Counted from the stretch's first letter, positions 1 to 6,708 are shown. The stretch: DNA of 64,000 bases from CAZUMJ01 sp964621605 (GCA_964621605.1 CAZUMJ010000003.1:1-64000), one strand, 5' to 3'. Translations and numbers: made by a program. The notes: generated by a model not told the origin, from the sequence alone.

Positions 1-154
1 CCACCACACACGGCCGCAGGTCAGCAGGGGTGTGACTGCCTCGGACGCGGTGTCGGCGGCACCGGATCCGCCAGAAGGAGGGCGGGTCAAGGGCGCTGGA
101 ACGGTGGCTCTTGATGCGCCGTGCGACCCGCAGACTCCGGTGCTGATCGGGGTG
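1..154. repeat. Direct repeat, copy A (partner at 1796-1949)
   Basis: This stretch matches 1796-1949 at 152 of 154 positions; the only differences are at positions 6 and 8. It opens with CCACC, which in copy B is the end of a tRNA-Val 3' half, so the repeat very likely continues left of the window into a tRNA gene. After position 154 the two copies diverge abruptly, each into a different broken or unknown sequence. It probably marks the end of an integrated element. Confidence 0.9.
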
Positions 155-161
155 TGCGCGA

Positions 162-422
162 TTAGCGAATCTCGGGATCGGCGATCACACCGATCGCCTC
201 TCCCGGCTTCAGAATGCTGTCGAGGTGGCAAGCCACACCCTCCGGGCCTAAATCGATCAGATCCGCCGCCACTGCGGACGTCCGAGGGAAGTTGTGGCGA
301 TCGGTCTCGACAGCAGTCGGAGAGTTGTCGACGGCGAACGCTAGAGGGAAGCCTGCGTTGACGAACCCGAGATCGAGGCCCCCCGCTCCTGAGAACAAGC
401 TCGCGATCTTGGGTGAGCCCAC
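162..422 (-). pseudogene. Truncated DNA cytosine-C5 methyltransferase, N-terminal fragment
   Basis: The 86-residue product begins with a classic SAM-binding motif I of C5 cytosine methyltransferases, SLFSGAGGLDLGF at residues 8-20, followed by the FAVDN/ET region expected for motif II. Family members are usually 300-450 residues and carry the catalytic PCQ motif later; here the frame stops at 162-164, a few bases from the end of the 154-bp repeat. The catalytic Cys loop and the target recognition domain are therefore missing. I read it as a remnant cut by the rearrangement that placed the repeat there. The start is a GTG at 420-422. No restriction endonuclease is visible nearby. Confidence 0.8.
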
Positions 423-560
423 TCGATCCCCACTTCACGAACGCTACGGGTGGATGTGCACTTCCGTTGGTGGGCCCAGCCCAGCAGGGTTCGCCTTCCT
501 CAACGGGCCTTCTATTGCACCACTCCTCGGTTGCGAAGCAGTCGATCCACCTGTGCCGAC

Positions 561-613
561 ACACCCCTCGTGGTCACTTGGTGCCCTGCAAGTGACCACG
601 AGGGGTGTACGCT
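561..613 (+). promoter_or_regulatory. Operator/promoter of the HTH-PIN pair: 20-bp perfect inverted repeat plus -10 box
   Basis: The arms at 561-580 (acacccctcgtggtcacttg) and 589-608 are perfect reverse complements separated by 8 nt. A TACGCT hexamer at 608-613 touches the right arm and lies 6 nt before the ATG at 620, the layout of a leaderless promoter. A repressor on this palindrome would cover the promoter, as expected for an autoregulated toxin-antitoxin operon. The inverted repeat is observed; its binding by the downstream HTH protein is inferred. Confidence 0.75.
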
Positions 614-619
614 GTTCTC

Positions 620-949
620 ATGAGTGGCTCGCTGACGATCGACCCGGCTCACCTGTCGGACGACGACTGGGAGACCATCCGCGCCTTCCTGAACGCGGCG
701 AAGGAGAAGGGTGAGGTCGTCGAGCTCGCGGCTCGGGTGGAGTTGCTCACGCCGGCCGAGGTGGCCAAGCGGCTCGGGATGTCCCGGTCGACGGTCCTGC
801 GCCGGATCGCGGATGGCGACCTGGAGGCGACGAAGGTCGGCAGCCACCATCGGATCCCGCTTGGCGAGTTCGAGCGGTACAACCGGGAGCTCATGCGCCG
901 GATGGCCGAAGCGAGCGCGGAGGATATCGAGGCCGAGCTCTTCGGGTGA
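620..949 (+). CDS. Excisionase-family HTH protein, putative antitoxin
   Basis: The 109-residue protein has an acidic N-terminus and a winged-helix/excisionase DNA-binding segment at about residues 43-88 (LLTPAEVAKRLGMSRSTVLR, then a wing and GSHHRIPLGEFER), the type that reads a helix-turn-helix followed by a short recognition wing. The gene overlaps the PIN-domain gene by 4 nt (GTGA), so the two are translationally coupled. A small DNA-binding protein directly before a PIN nuclease, behind a large palindrome, is the normal build of a VapBC-like toxin-antitoxin operon, in which this protein would neutralise the toxin and repress the promoter. The ATG at 620 is preferred over upstream starts because a TACGCT box sits 6 nt before it. 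Antitoxin function is inferred from context. Confidence 0.8.
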   Translation: MSGSLTIDPAHLSDDDWETIRAFLNAAKEKGEVVELAARVELLTPAEVAKRLGMSRSTVLRRIADGDLEATKVGSHHRIPLGEFERYNRELMRRMAEASAEDIEAELFG

Positions 950-1617
950 GTGACACCGTCGCCTTCCTCGACGCCAACGTGCTGGCGTCGCCCGTCACGC
1001 GCACGCTGGTCATCGCAGGAGGCCGAGCCGACGGCCTTCTGCTGATGTGGTCTGCGCACATCGAGGCGGAAGCCGACCGCCATGCTCGTGGCACCTCGGC
1101 CCGCACCTCCGTGGTGCGCCGCGACATCCTCGGCATGGAACTGTCGAAGTCAGCGCGCACGACCGAAGGGCTGCTGACCGCTACGCCCGACGATCGACAG
1201 GTGATCGCGGATGCCATCCGCGCCGCCGCTCGGTACCTCGTCACGACCGACGTGGACGACTTCGCCATCGAGGACCTCCACGCCCACGGGATGAGCGCCG
1301 TGAACCCTGACTACTTCATGGCCCTGCGGTTCAGTGTGCACGCCTACCGGGAAGGCGTGCACACACTTGCCGGTGTCGCGAAGAACCCGCCCCGCACCGA
1401 GGCCGAGGTCCACGAGATGCTCGGCCGCCGTCACCCTCACGTGGCGGCAAGGTTCGCCGACGCCTACGAGACGACCCCAGTCGCGCCCGACCCCGACCAG
1501 CCGAGCCTGCTCTTCCGCGGCGCGATCTGCGTGCGCTGCGAAGCTGACCTCGACAGCGACGAGGGCCTGCGCCTTGGTCTGTGCGCCTCGCACCACCCTC
1601 GACCGAAGGCCGGTTGA
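946..1617 (+). CDS. PIN-domain protein with Cys/His-rich tail, putative toxin
   Basis: The 223-residue product begins with the PIN signature FLDANVL (Asp near residue 9), has an acidic HIEAEADRH segment near residue 45 and TTDVDDF near residue 105, which together supply the acidic residues that hold metal in PIN ribonucleases. Most VapC toxins are 125-150 residues; this one has an extra C-terminal part that ends in CVRC and CASHH, a possible zinc-binding knuckle. It is co-translated with the upstream HTH gene through a GTGA overlap. The expected role is an RNA-cleaving toxin held in check by the HTH protein. The RNA target cannot be told from sequence, and the zinc tail is a structural guess. 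Confidence 0.8.
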   Translation: MSDTVAFLDANVLASPVTRTLVIAGGRADGLLLMWSAHIEAEADRHARGTSARTSVVRRDILGMELSKSARTTEGLLTATPDDRQVIADAIRAAARYLVTTDVDDFAIEDLHAHGMSAVNPDYFMALRFSVHAYREGVHTLAGVAKNPPRTEAEVHEMLGRRHPHVAARFADAYETTPVAPDPDQPSLLFRGAICVRCEADLDSDEGLRLGLCASHHPRPKAG

Positions 1618-1753
1618 CCGGCCGATTCGCGCCCCGCGGAAAGCCCGCGGGAGATCTCAAACTCCCCGATACAGGGCGACACTCGGCGGCACCTGACAAC
1701 CCGGCTGACCTGGGAGAACGCGATCGACAACCCCGCTACCTGGGGTCCTCATC

Positions 1754-1800
1754 GCCCTTACAAGGCAGATGTCGGGGGTTCGAGTCCCTCCGCGCCCACC
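1754..1800 (+). other. Displaced 3' half of tRNA-Val(TAC), probable attachment site
   Basis: The stretch holds an anticodon loop CTTACAA (anticodon TAC), the 3' side of the anticodon stem (GGCAG), a complete T arm with GGTTCGAGTCC, and a 3' acceptor strand CGCGCCC plus discriminator A. The matching 5' acceptor strand GGGCGCG and the D arm are absent upstream, and the 5' side of the anticodon stem pairs only near the loop. Homology thus starts at the anticodon loop and runs to the 3' end, the classic footprint left by tyrosine-recombinase integration into a tRNA gene. The intact tRNA should end at window position about 5. Confidence 0.8.
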
Positions 1801-1949
1801 GCGCACGGCCGCAGGTCAGCAGGGGTGTGACTGCCTCGGACGCGGTGTCGGCGGCACCGGATCCGCCAGAAGGAGGGCGGGTCAAGGGCGCTGGAACGGT
1901 GGCTCTTGATGCGCCGTGCGACCCGCAGACTCCGGTGCTGATCGGGGTG
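1796..1949. repeat. Direct repeat, copy B (partner at 1-154)
   Basis: This is the second copy of the 154-bp repeat and follows the tRNA-Val fragment without a gap. It carries no convincing gene. Its right edge, ending in atcggggtg, is the same as in copy A. Confidence 0.9.
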
Positions 1950-2143
1950 CCCGCCCGTGGTCTGCGAGCAGCTGCAGGCTCGAGTCGTCGGTCGGGTTGA
2001 GGTCGACCGAGAGGTCGACGTGGCTGGTCGAGGCCGTCGAGCTCACCTGAATCGGGGCGCCGGGATCGGATGATCGTACGGGTCTTGGCCGATGCCGGAG
2101 CCCGAGTCGGTCGTAGCCCGCGCCCGATCCGACTCCAATCAGA
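1950..2143. other. Gene-poor stretch after repeat copy B, with a possible gene remnant
   Basis: No complete gene is visible. One minus-strand frame reads a plausible protein-like segment (SHVDLSVDLNPTDDSS) that runs into the repeat boundary at 1949, in the same way as the methyltransferase fragment runs into copy A. I do not recognise it. It may be a second truncated gene at an element edge. Confidence 0.35.
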
Positions 2144-2199
2144 CACAAGAAACACAATATACCGTCATTAGTTGTGTTTCTTGTGGGTTAAGCTACGCT
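2144..2199 (+). promoter_or_regulatory. Operator/promoter of the HTH-nucleotidyltransferase pair
   Basis: Arms cacaagaaacacaa (2144-2157) and ttgtgtttcttgtg (2172-2185) form a perfect 14-bp inverted repeat with a 14-nt spacer. A TTGTGT -35-like box (2172-2177) lies inside the right arm, 16 nt before a TACGCT -10 (2194-2199), and the ATG follows 6 nt later. The A/T-rich palindrome stands out against the GC-rich surroundings. Binding by the downstream HTH protein would block the promoter. Confidence 0.75.
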
Positions 2200-2205
2200 A
2201 GTGGC

Positions 2206-2736
2206 ATGCGCACCGCCACCTTCGACTCCATCACGTCGGGGGAGACCGACGAGCTTCTGACGACGGGTGAGGCGGCCGCGCTCCTGAACTCCTCGCGGCA
2301 GCACGTGGTCGACCTCTGCGAGCGGGGCGAGCTGCCCTTCGCGACGGTGCGGACCCACCGTCGGGTACGACGAGCCGACGTCGAGGCGATCCGGACGAGA
2401 ACCCAGCGTCTCACCCGTGATCAGCGCAGGAGCCTTTGGCTGGCCTATGCGTTGGCGGGGCGCATCGTCGCTGACCCGCAAGCGGGCGTGTCTGCAGGCC
2501 GCCGCGGTCTGGAGACGATGCGCTCGGGGGCGCGTGGTCAGGCGACGCGTTGGCTCGACGAGTGGGAACGATTGCTGGACGGGCCGGTTCCCGACCTGCT
2601 CGACGCACTCACCTCCCGTTCCCCCAAGGGCAGGGAGCTACGGCAGAACTCACCGTTCGCTGGGCTGCTTACAAGCGATGAGCGTGACCGGGCGCTCGCC
2701 ACATGGCAGGCGCTTGAAGGTGAGAGGCGCAGATGA
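2206..2736 (+). CDS. HTH (excisionase-type) protein, putative antitoxin
   Basis: The 176-residue protein has an excisionase/MerR-like DNA-binding domain at about residues 18-62 (LLTTGEAAALLNSSRQHVVD, then a TVRTHRRVRRADVEAI wing) and a longer C-terminal part with helices and no recognisable domain, which could be the toxin-contacting region. It overlaps the next gene by 4 nt (ATGA). The ATG at 2206 is chosen because a -35/-10 pair ends 6 nt upstream. The arrangement copies that of the HTH-PIN pair 1.3 kb to the left: palindrome, TACGCT box, HTH gene, overlapping effector. A repressor-antitoxin role is inferred from this architecture. Confidence 0.75.
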   Translation: MRTATFDSITSGETDELLTTGEAAALLNSSRQHVVDLCERGELPFATVRTHRRVRRADVEAIRTRTQRLTRDQRRSLWLAYALAGRIVADPQAGVSAGRRGLETMRSGARGQATRWLDEWERLLDGPVPDLLDALTSRSPKGRELRQNSPFAGLLTSDERDRALATWQALEGERRR

Positions 2737-3284
2737 ATCGCGGTCAGCTCGCTCACGTGCTGCGTGCTGCTGCCACGATCGCCGCCGACGGCGACATCCT
2801 CGTCATCGGCAGCCAGGCCATCCTCGGCTCGTTCGAAGCCGACGACCTTCCACCCGAGGCCACCAGGTCAGTCGAGGCAGACATCGCATTCTGGAATGAC
2901 CCCGACGATGCCAAAGCAGATCTGGTCGACGGCGGTATCGGCGAGCTGTCCTCGTTCCACGAGACGTTCGGCTACTACGGCCAGGGCGTCAGTGTTTCGA
3001 CCGCTCACCTTCCTGCAGGTTGGCGTGATCGCGTTGTCGCCTATGACCATCCGAGTGCTGCGCCCAGCTCGGCCGTGTGTCTCGAGGCCCATGATCTCGT
3101 CGTGGCGAAGCTCGTAGCTGGCCGCGAGAAGGACCTGCCCTTCGCAGCTGCACCCATCGCGGCGAACCTCGTCGATGTCGCTACGTTGATCGACCGCGCT
3201 GTGACCGTCGAGAGCCCGGAGGCGGTGCGGAACGTACTTCGAGAGCGGATCCGTCGTTGTGCCGGAGCTGCGAGGCTCGAATAA
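2733..3284 (+). CDS. Nucleotidyltransferase-like protein (DUF6036 type), putative toxin
   Basis: The 183-residue product carries a minimal nucleotidyltransferase-like core: IGSQAILGSF at about residues 26-35 as the GS motif, and RSVEADI at about 47-53 as the acidic metal-binding segment. This resembles the DUF6036/AbiEii-like families in which several members act as toxins that modify tRNA or other substrates. A conserved-looking DLVVAKL/DLPFAAAPI segment follows near residues 123-148. It is co-translated with the HTH gene upstream through an ATGA overlap. The family call rests on motifs alone, and the transferred nucleotide and target are unknown. A toxin-antitoxin or phage-defence role is likely but not shown. 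Confidence 0.65.
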   Translation: MNRGQLAHVLRAAATIAADGDILVIGSQAILGSFEADDLPPEATRSVEADIAFWNDPDDAKADLVDGGIGELSSFHETFGYYGQGVSVSTAHLPAGWRDRVVAYDHPSAAPSSAVCLEAHDLVVAKLVAGREKDLPFAAAPIAANLVDVATLIDRAVTVESPEAVRNVLRERIRRCAGAARLE

Positions 3285-3573
3285 CACGCCGGACGTTGCC
3301 GTGCCGGGACGCGCCGAGGATGGCGACCACACCCGCCGACTCAGCGCATCGAGTCGTGGAGAAATCCGACCCCCCTGGCTGATCCGTGGGTCAGTTTCGG
3401 CCGGGTAGGGCTAGTACCGGCCGAGCGGCGGAACCTTAGGGCCGGGGGAGCGGGTGCTTGAGCACCGGAACGTTCGAGTCGTTGGTTGGTTCGGTGTAGC
3501 GGCGTCTGAGGCCAGCAGCGCAGGGGCGGACGTGCCCCATGTGCGATCCAGCGCAGACCGCTACCCTGAGCCG
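3285..3573. other. Intergenic stretch with one inverted repeat
   Basis: I see no gene here. The arms tcggccgg (3397-3404) and ccggccga (3417-3424) could form an 8-bp hairpin with a 12-nt loop and may end the upstream operon; there is no T tract. The right end holds a TACCCT hexamer (3562-3567) that serves as a -10 box for the next gene. No third copy of the tRNA fragment or of the 154-bp repeat is present. Confidence 0.4.
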
Positions 3574-3801
3574 ATGAAGGTGCCGCGCTTCAACACGATG
3601 GAAGAACGGCAACGCTTCCTGCGGGCCGTTGGTGAGGCCCACCAGGAGTGGGAGCAGCACTGGCTGTCGAAGGCTCCGCCATTGTCGGGGGACCACGAGC
3701 CGGGCTCGGACTACCCGCTGCACCACCTCACGATTGACGCCACCGGAAAGATGCTCGATGACTTCGAGCAGCGGATCGAGCAGCACTTCCGAGGGTCGTG
3801 A
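3574..3801 (+). CDS. Small hypothetical protein
   Basis: This is a 75-residue, charged, soluble protein (MKVPRFNTMEERQRFLRAV at the start) with two predicted helices and no signal peptide or membrane segment. The ATG at 3574 is favoured because TACCCT at 3562-3567 is placed 6 nt upstream, which suggests a leaderless transcript; longer starts would bury this box inside the coding frame. I do not recognise the family. It stands alone between the accessory region and the thioesterase-like gene. Confidence 0.55.
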   Translation: MKVPRFNTMEERQRFLRAVGEAHQEWEQHWLSKAPPLSGDHEPGSDYPLHHLTIDATGKMLDDFEQRIEQHFRGS

Positions 3802-3925
3802 CCTACCCGGGTTCCGTCATCGCCCCGATAGGCGCGACCACGCCTCTTCCTGTCGGCTGCAGCTCCACCACGTCTTGCGTGCCGCGCCACGGGCCGACCA
3901 TCCCCACACCTGGCAACATCGGGCC

Positions 3926-4390
3926 ATGGCGTCCGACCTGGCACTGATCGACGAGTTCCCTCCCGACGCGAACGGTCGGCCGCTCACCGACTTCCCCTTC
4001 GTCGAACGTGCCGGGCTGGAGCTCCTCCACGTGGCACGCGGGAGAGCCGTGTTGCGCATCCCGTTCGAAGCGAACGTCAACCACGTCGGCATGATGTACG
4101 CCGGGGCGTTGTTCACGGTGGCCGAGGTGCCCGGTGGGGTGTTGTTCGCTTCGGCGTTCGACCTGACGCGCTTCTACCCGATCGTCGGCGACCTCCGCAT
4201 CAGGTTCGTGCGCCCGGCGACAACAGCGGTGCTGGTCGATGCGCGCATGGCCGACGACGAGATGGCGCGGGTCGCCGCCGACCTGGAAGCGCGGGGCAAG
4301 GCGAAGTGGGTGCTCACCCAGGACCTCGTCGACGCGACCGGTGTGGTCGTCGCGAGCACCGAAGCCACCTACTTCGGGCTGGCCTTCTGA
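3926..4390 (+). CDS. Hotdog-fold protein, thioesterase-like (DUF4442 type)
   Basis: The 154-residue length and pattern fit a single hotdog domain: a central segment NVNHVGMMYAGALFTVAEVPGG (residues about 50-71) forms the 'sausage' helix in which acyl-CoA thioesterases place their acidic catalytic residue, followed by strands with LRIRFVRPATTAVLVDARM and an ending FG pattern. Such proteins hydrolyse acyl-CoA or similar thioesters, and the substrate cannot be read here. The start ATG at 3926 has CAACAT 6 nt upstream, a weak match to the leaderless -10 pattern of this genome. It is monocistronic and convergent with the next TetR gene. Confidence 0.7.
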   Translation: MASDLALIDEFPPDANGRPLTDFPFVERAGLELLHVARGRAVLRIPFEANVNHVGMMYAGALFTVAEVPGGVLFASAFDLTRFYPIVGDLRIRFVRPATTAVLVDARMADDEMARVAADLEARGKAKWVLTQDLVDATGVVVASTEATYFGLAF

Positions 4391-4452
4391 CCTGACCGCG
4401 CCGCGCACGGGGCCCCGGGCCCAACGTGCCGTGGTGGCGACCAGGGGTGCGG

Positions 4453-5103
4453 TCAGCGATCGGTGCGGCGCTCGACGGCGCTCAGCCCGGTGAGCACGAT
4501 CTCGATGAAGCTCGTCGCCTCGTCGAGCAGGGCGTCGACGTCGGTACGTGTGTCGTCGAGCAAGAAGTCGACGACCATGTGGCTCAGCGCCCCGGTGACC
4601 GCGATGCCGAGCATGCGCGCGGGGAACGCTTCGGTCGGCACGTCGGAGGTCACCCCACCCGATCGGTAGAGCTCTCCGATGACTCCGGCGATGCTGCGGT
4701 CGGCGCTGCGCCGGTGCGACTCGATGGTCTCGTCACTGCCTGCGGCGACGCCGAAGAGGATCTTCCCGTAGCGGTCGTCGGCGAGCACCTGCTCGATGTA
4801 GGTGCGCACGAGCGCGCCTGGTCGGGCCTCGGGCGCGATGTCGGGGCTCACGCCGTCGATGACCTGCCCCATGACGCGCGCCGCCACCCAGTCGAACACG
4901 GCGGTGAACAGCGCCTGTTTCGACCCGAACTCGTCGTAGAAGGCCCGATAGCCGACCCCCGCCTCTTGGCAGATGTCTTCGATCGTGGCTCCGGTGTAGC
5001 CGTCACGGGCGAAATGCTCGAGGGCTGTGCGAAGGAGCGCACGGCGGCGAGCAGTTCGACGCTGTTCGAGCGTGCGATGCCCTGCTTCGCTGTGGCGGGC
5101 CAC
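4453..5103 (-). CDS. TetR-family regulator
   Basis: The 216-residue protein has the N-terminal TetR helix-turn-helix (about residues 20-66; GYTGATIEDICQEAGVGYRAF, then YDEFGSKQALF) and a helical ligand-binding C-terminal domain. It starts with GTG, and TAGGGT lies 6 nt upstream, so the mRNA is probably leaderless. The gene is divergent from the PET-hydrolase-like gene, with a 12-bp palindrome in the 119-bp gap. A role as local repressor of that gene and of itself is likely. The ligand is unknown. Confidence 0.85.
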   Translation of the reverse strand: MARHSEAGHRTLEQRRTARRRALLRTALEHFARDGYTGATIEDICQEAGVGYRAFYDEFGSKQALFTAVFDWVAARVMGQVIDGVSPDIAPEARPGALVRTYIEQVLADDRYGKILFGVAAGSDETIESHRRSADRSIAGVIGELYRSGGVTSDVPTEAFPARMLGIAVTGALSHMVVDFLLDDTRTDVDALLDEATSFIEIVLTGLSAVERRTDR

Positions 5104-5109
5104 GTGCGG

Positions 5110-5141
5110 ACCCTACCCCCAAGAATCAGTAAGGAGCCTTA
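5110..5141 (-). promoter_or_regulatory. TetR promoter with overlapping palindrome
   Basis: On the minus strand a TAGGGT -10 (5115-5110) precedes the TetR GTG by 6 nt. The palindrome TAAGGAGCCTTA (5130-5141) covers the position where the -35 box should be, so it is a good candidate for the autorepression operator. It is also 82 bp upstream of the divergent hydrolase start. Confidence 0.5.
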
Positions 5142-5222
5142 TTGAAAATCCTGGACATGTAGTGGGCAGCTTCGTATCGTGAGCACGACATCAACCATCG
5201 TCCTCTCCCCGGGGGTTCTCCC

Positions 5223-6014
5223 ATGCGACGTTGTGCCCGTCCTTTGCTGTTCCTCATCGCGTGTCTCGGTGCGCTGGCCATGGTCGGCTGTGAGCCACCG
5301 CCGGCGCCGCCCGGCGTCACGCAGGTGAGCGTGGCTGCCGGTCACGGCTTTGGCGGCGGCACGATCTACTACCCAACGGGCGCCACGGGGCGCCGAGGAG
5401 CGATGGTGGCCGTCGGTGGCTTCACCGAGACCCAATCGGCGGTCGAGGTGTACGGGCCACTGCTCGCCAACGCGGGCTTCGTCGTGTTCACGATCGACAC
5501 CAACTCGATCTTCGACTCCCCGTCCGCTCGCGCTGATCAACTCCTGGCAGCGGTCGACTACCTGAGCGCGTCGAGCCCCGTCGCGCACCTCGTCGACCCG
5601 GCCCGCGTCGGGGTCATGGGACATTCCATGGGCGGTGGCGGTTCGCTCATCGCGGCCGCCGAGCGGCCGAGCCTCAAAGCGGCCATCCCCATGGCGCCAT
5701 GGAACAGCGGTTCCACGAACTTCTCCGCAGTACACGTGCCCACGCTTTTCGTGACGTGCCAGAACGACAGCATCGCGCCCAACGACAGCCACTCGTTGCC
5801 GTTCTACGCGAGCATCTCGAACGCGACGCCGAAGGAGTACATCCAGATCGCGGGTCAGGGCCACATGTGCACCAACGCGGCGAACACGGTCGCCGATGCG
5901 CAGATCGTCGCCTGGGTGAAGCACTTCCTCAACGGCGATCACACCGCGGTCGTTTGCCCGCCGCCAGCGGTCGGTGCAGCTCTCTCGAAGTCGATGTCGA
6001 GCTGTCCGTTCTGA
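5223..6014 (+). CDS. Secreted polyester hydrolase/cutinase homologue (PETase-like)
   Basis: The 263-residue protein is an alpha/beta hydrolase closely resembling bacterial cutinases and PET hydrolases. The nucleophile elbow is GHSMGGGG (Ser135), the acid lies in CQNDSIAP (Asp182) and the base in GQGHMC (His214); GGFTETQS (residues 65-72) supplies the oxyanion-side loop and TIDTNS (90-95) is family-typical. Cys179/Cys216 match the extra active-site disulfide of Ideonella-type PETases, and Cys245/Cys261 match the C-terminal disulfide shared by the family. The loop from Cys216 to AW is short (13 residues), as in Thermobifida cutinases rather than the 16 of IsPETase, and the residue after the catalytic His is Met. 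An N-terminal signal ends near VGC-EPPP, possibly a lipobox with an unusual -3 Met. Activity on ester polymers is inferred. Confidence 0.85.
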   Translation: MRRCARPLLFLIACLGALAMVGCEPPPAPPGVTQVSVAAGHGFGGGTIYYPTGATGRRGAMVAVGGFTETQSAVEVYGPLLANAGFVVFTIDTNSIFDSPSARADQLLAAVDYLSASSPVAHLVDPARVGVMGHSMGGGGSLIAAAERPSLKAAIPMAPWNSGSTNFSAVHVPTLFVTCQNDSIAPNDSHSLPFYASISNATPKEYIQIAGQGHMCTNAANTVADAQIVAWVKHFLNGDHTAVVCPPPAVGAALSKSMSSCPF

Positions 6015-6054
6015 AGCGGATCGTTCGCATGAGCGCGGCTCCAGAGGCCTGAGC

Positions 6055-6708
6055 TCAGCGGGCGCGACCGTCTGACGTGTGGTTCGAGCTGCTGTGGCGC
6101 ATCGCCCCGCCCAGCAGCTCGAGCCATGCGTGCATGGCACCGTCAACGCCGGCACGGTCTCCTGTCGCGACGAGATCGAGGAGTAGCCCACGGACCACGG
6201 CAAGCCCGAGGCGAATGTGTGCCGCGTCGCCCGCGCCCGGATGGGCTTGCGCGACTGCAAGCCAGCCATCGACGGCTTCGGGATGCAGTTCGTCGAACGG
6301 GTGCTCGCCTTGCGCGCCTCGTGCGTAGCACTCGAAGAAGAGGCGCTCGAACGGCCACATCGATGGGTCGGCGAGGTGTGTCCAGAACTGGCGGGTTGCT
6401 TCGAGCCCGTCATCGGGCAGCGTCTGCAGCGCTGCTGCTTGGCGTGCTTCGACCTCGCGGACGATCGCGAGACGAACACCGTCGGCCGAGCCGAAGTGGT
6501 GGATCAGCATGCGGTGACTGGTTCCGGCTGCGCCCGCCAGGTCTCGCAGGGAGCGCGTGCCGATGCCGCCGCTGCTCACGGCCTCGATGAGACGAGAGAG
6601 GAGCGCAGCCCGTTGTGGTGAGTCGGCGGGATCGGCCGGGTCAGATGGCACACCCGCCGTGTCTGTCTGCGCCGCGGGTTCACGCGGGGGGTCAGACGGA
6701 GCCTTCAC
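6055..6708 (-). CDS. TetR-family regulator (second gene of an SRPBCC-TetR operon)
   Basis: A Pro/Asp-rich N-terminal extension of about 30 residues precedes a TetR-type helix-turn-helix at about residues 36-82 (GTRSLRDLAGAAGTSHRMLI, then HHFGSADGVR). The C-terminal domain is all-helical and ends in a polar tail. The start ATG overlaps the stop of the SRPBCC gene (ATGA), so both are made from one mRNA. An 18-bp palindrome that covers the operon promoter is the probable binding site. The ligand is unknown, and the partner's lipid/polyketide-binding fold suggests a hydrophobic one. Confidence 0.8.
   Translation of the reverse strand: MKAPSDPPREPAAQTDTAGVPSDPADPADSPQRAALLSRLIEAVSSGGIGTRSLRDLAGAAGTSHRMLIHHFGSADGVRLAIVREVEARQAAALQTLPDDGLEATRQFWTHLADPSMWPFERLFFECYARGAQGEHPFDELHPEAVDGWLAVAQAHPGAGDAAHIRLGLAVVRGLLLDLVATGDRAGVDGAMHAWLELLGGAMRHSSSNHTSDGRAR

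Noticed and set aside
1334..1699. Extra genes overlapping the PIN-domain gene in other frames
   Set aside because: They lie within or antisense to the PIN frame, have Arg/Pro-rich composition and no start signals.
1754..1800. A functional tRNA-Val gene
   Set aside because: The 5' acceptor strand and D arm are missing upstream, so it cannot fold into a complete tRNA.
3397..3424. Third att copy closing the second island
   Set aside because: The inverted repeat here has no T arm or anticodon-loop similarity to the tRNA-Val fragment; only a weak hairpin is present.
5139..6479. 446-codon minus-strand frame across the PETase-like gene
   Set aside because: It crosses both the hydrolase and the TetR coding regions and encodes Arg-rich sequence without any motif.
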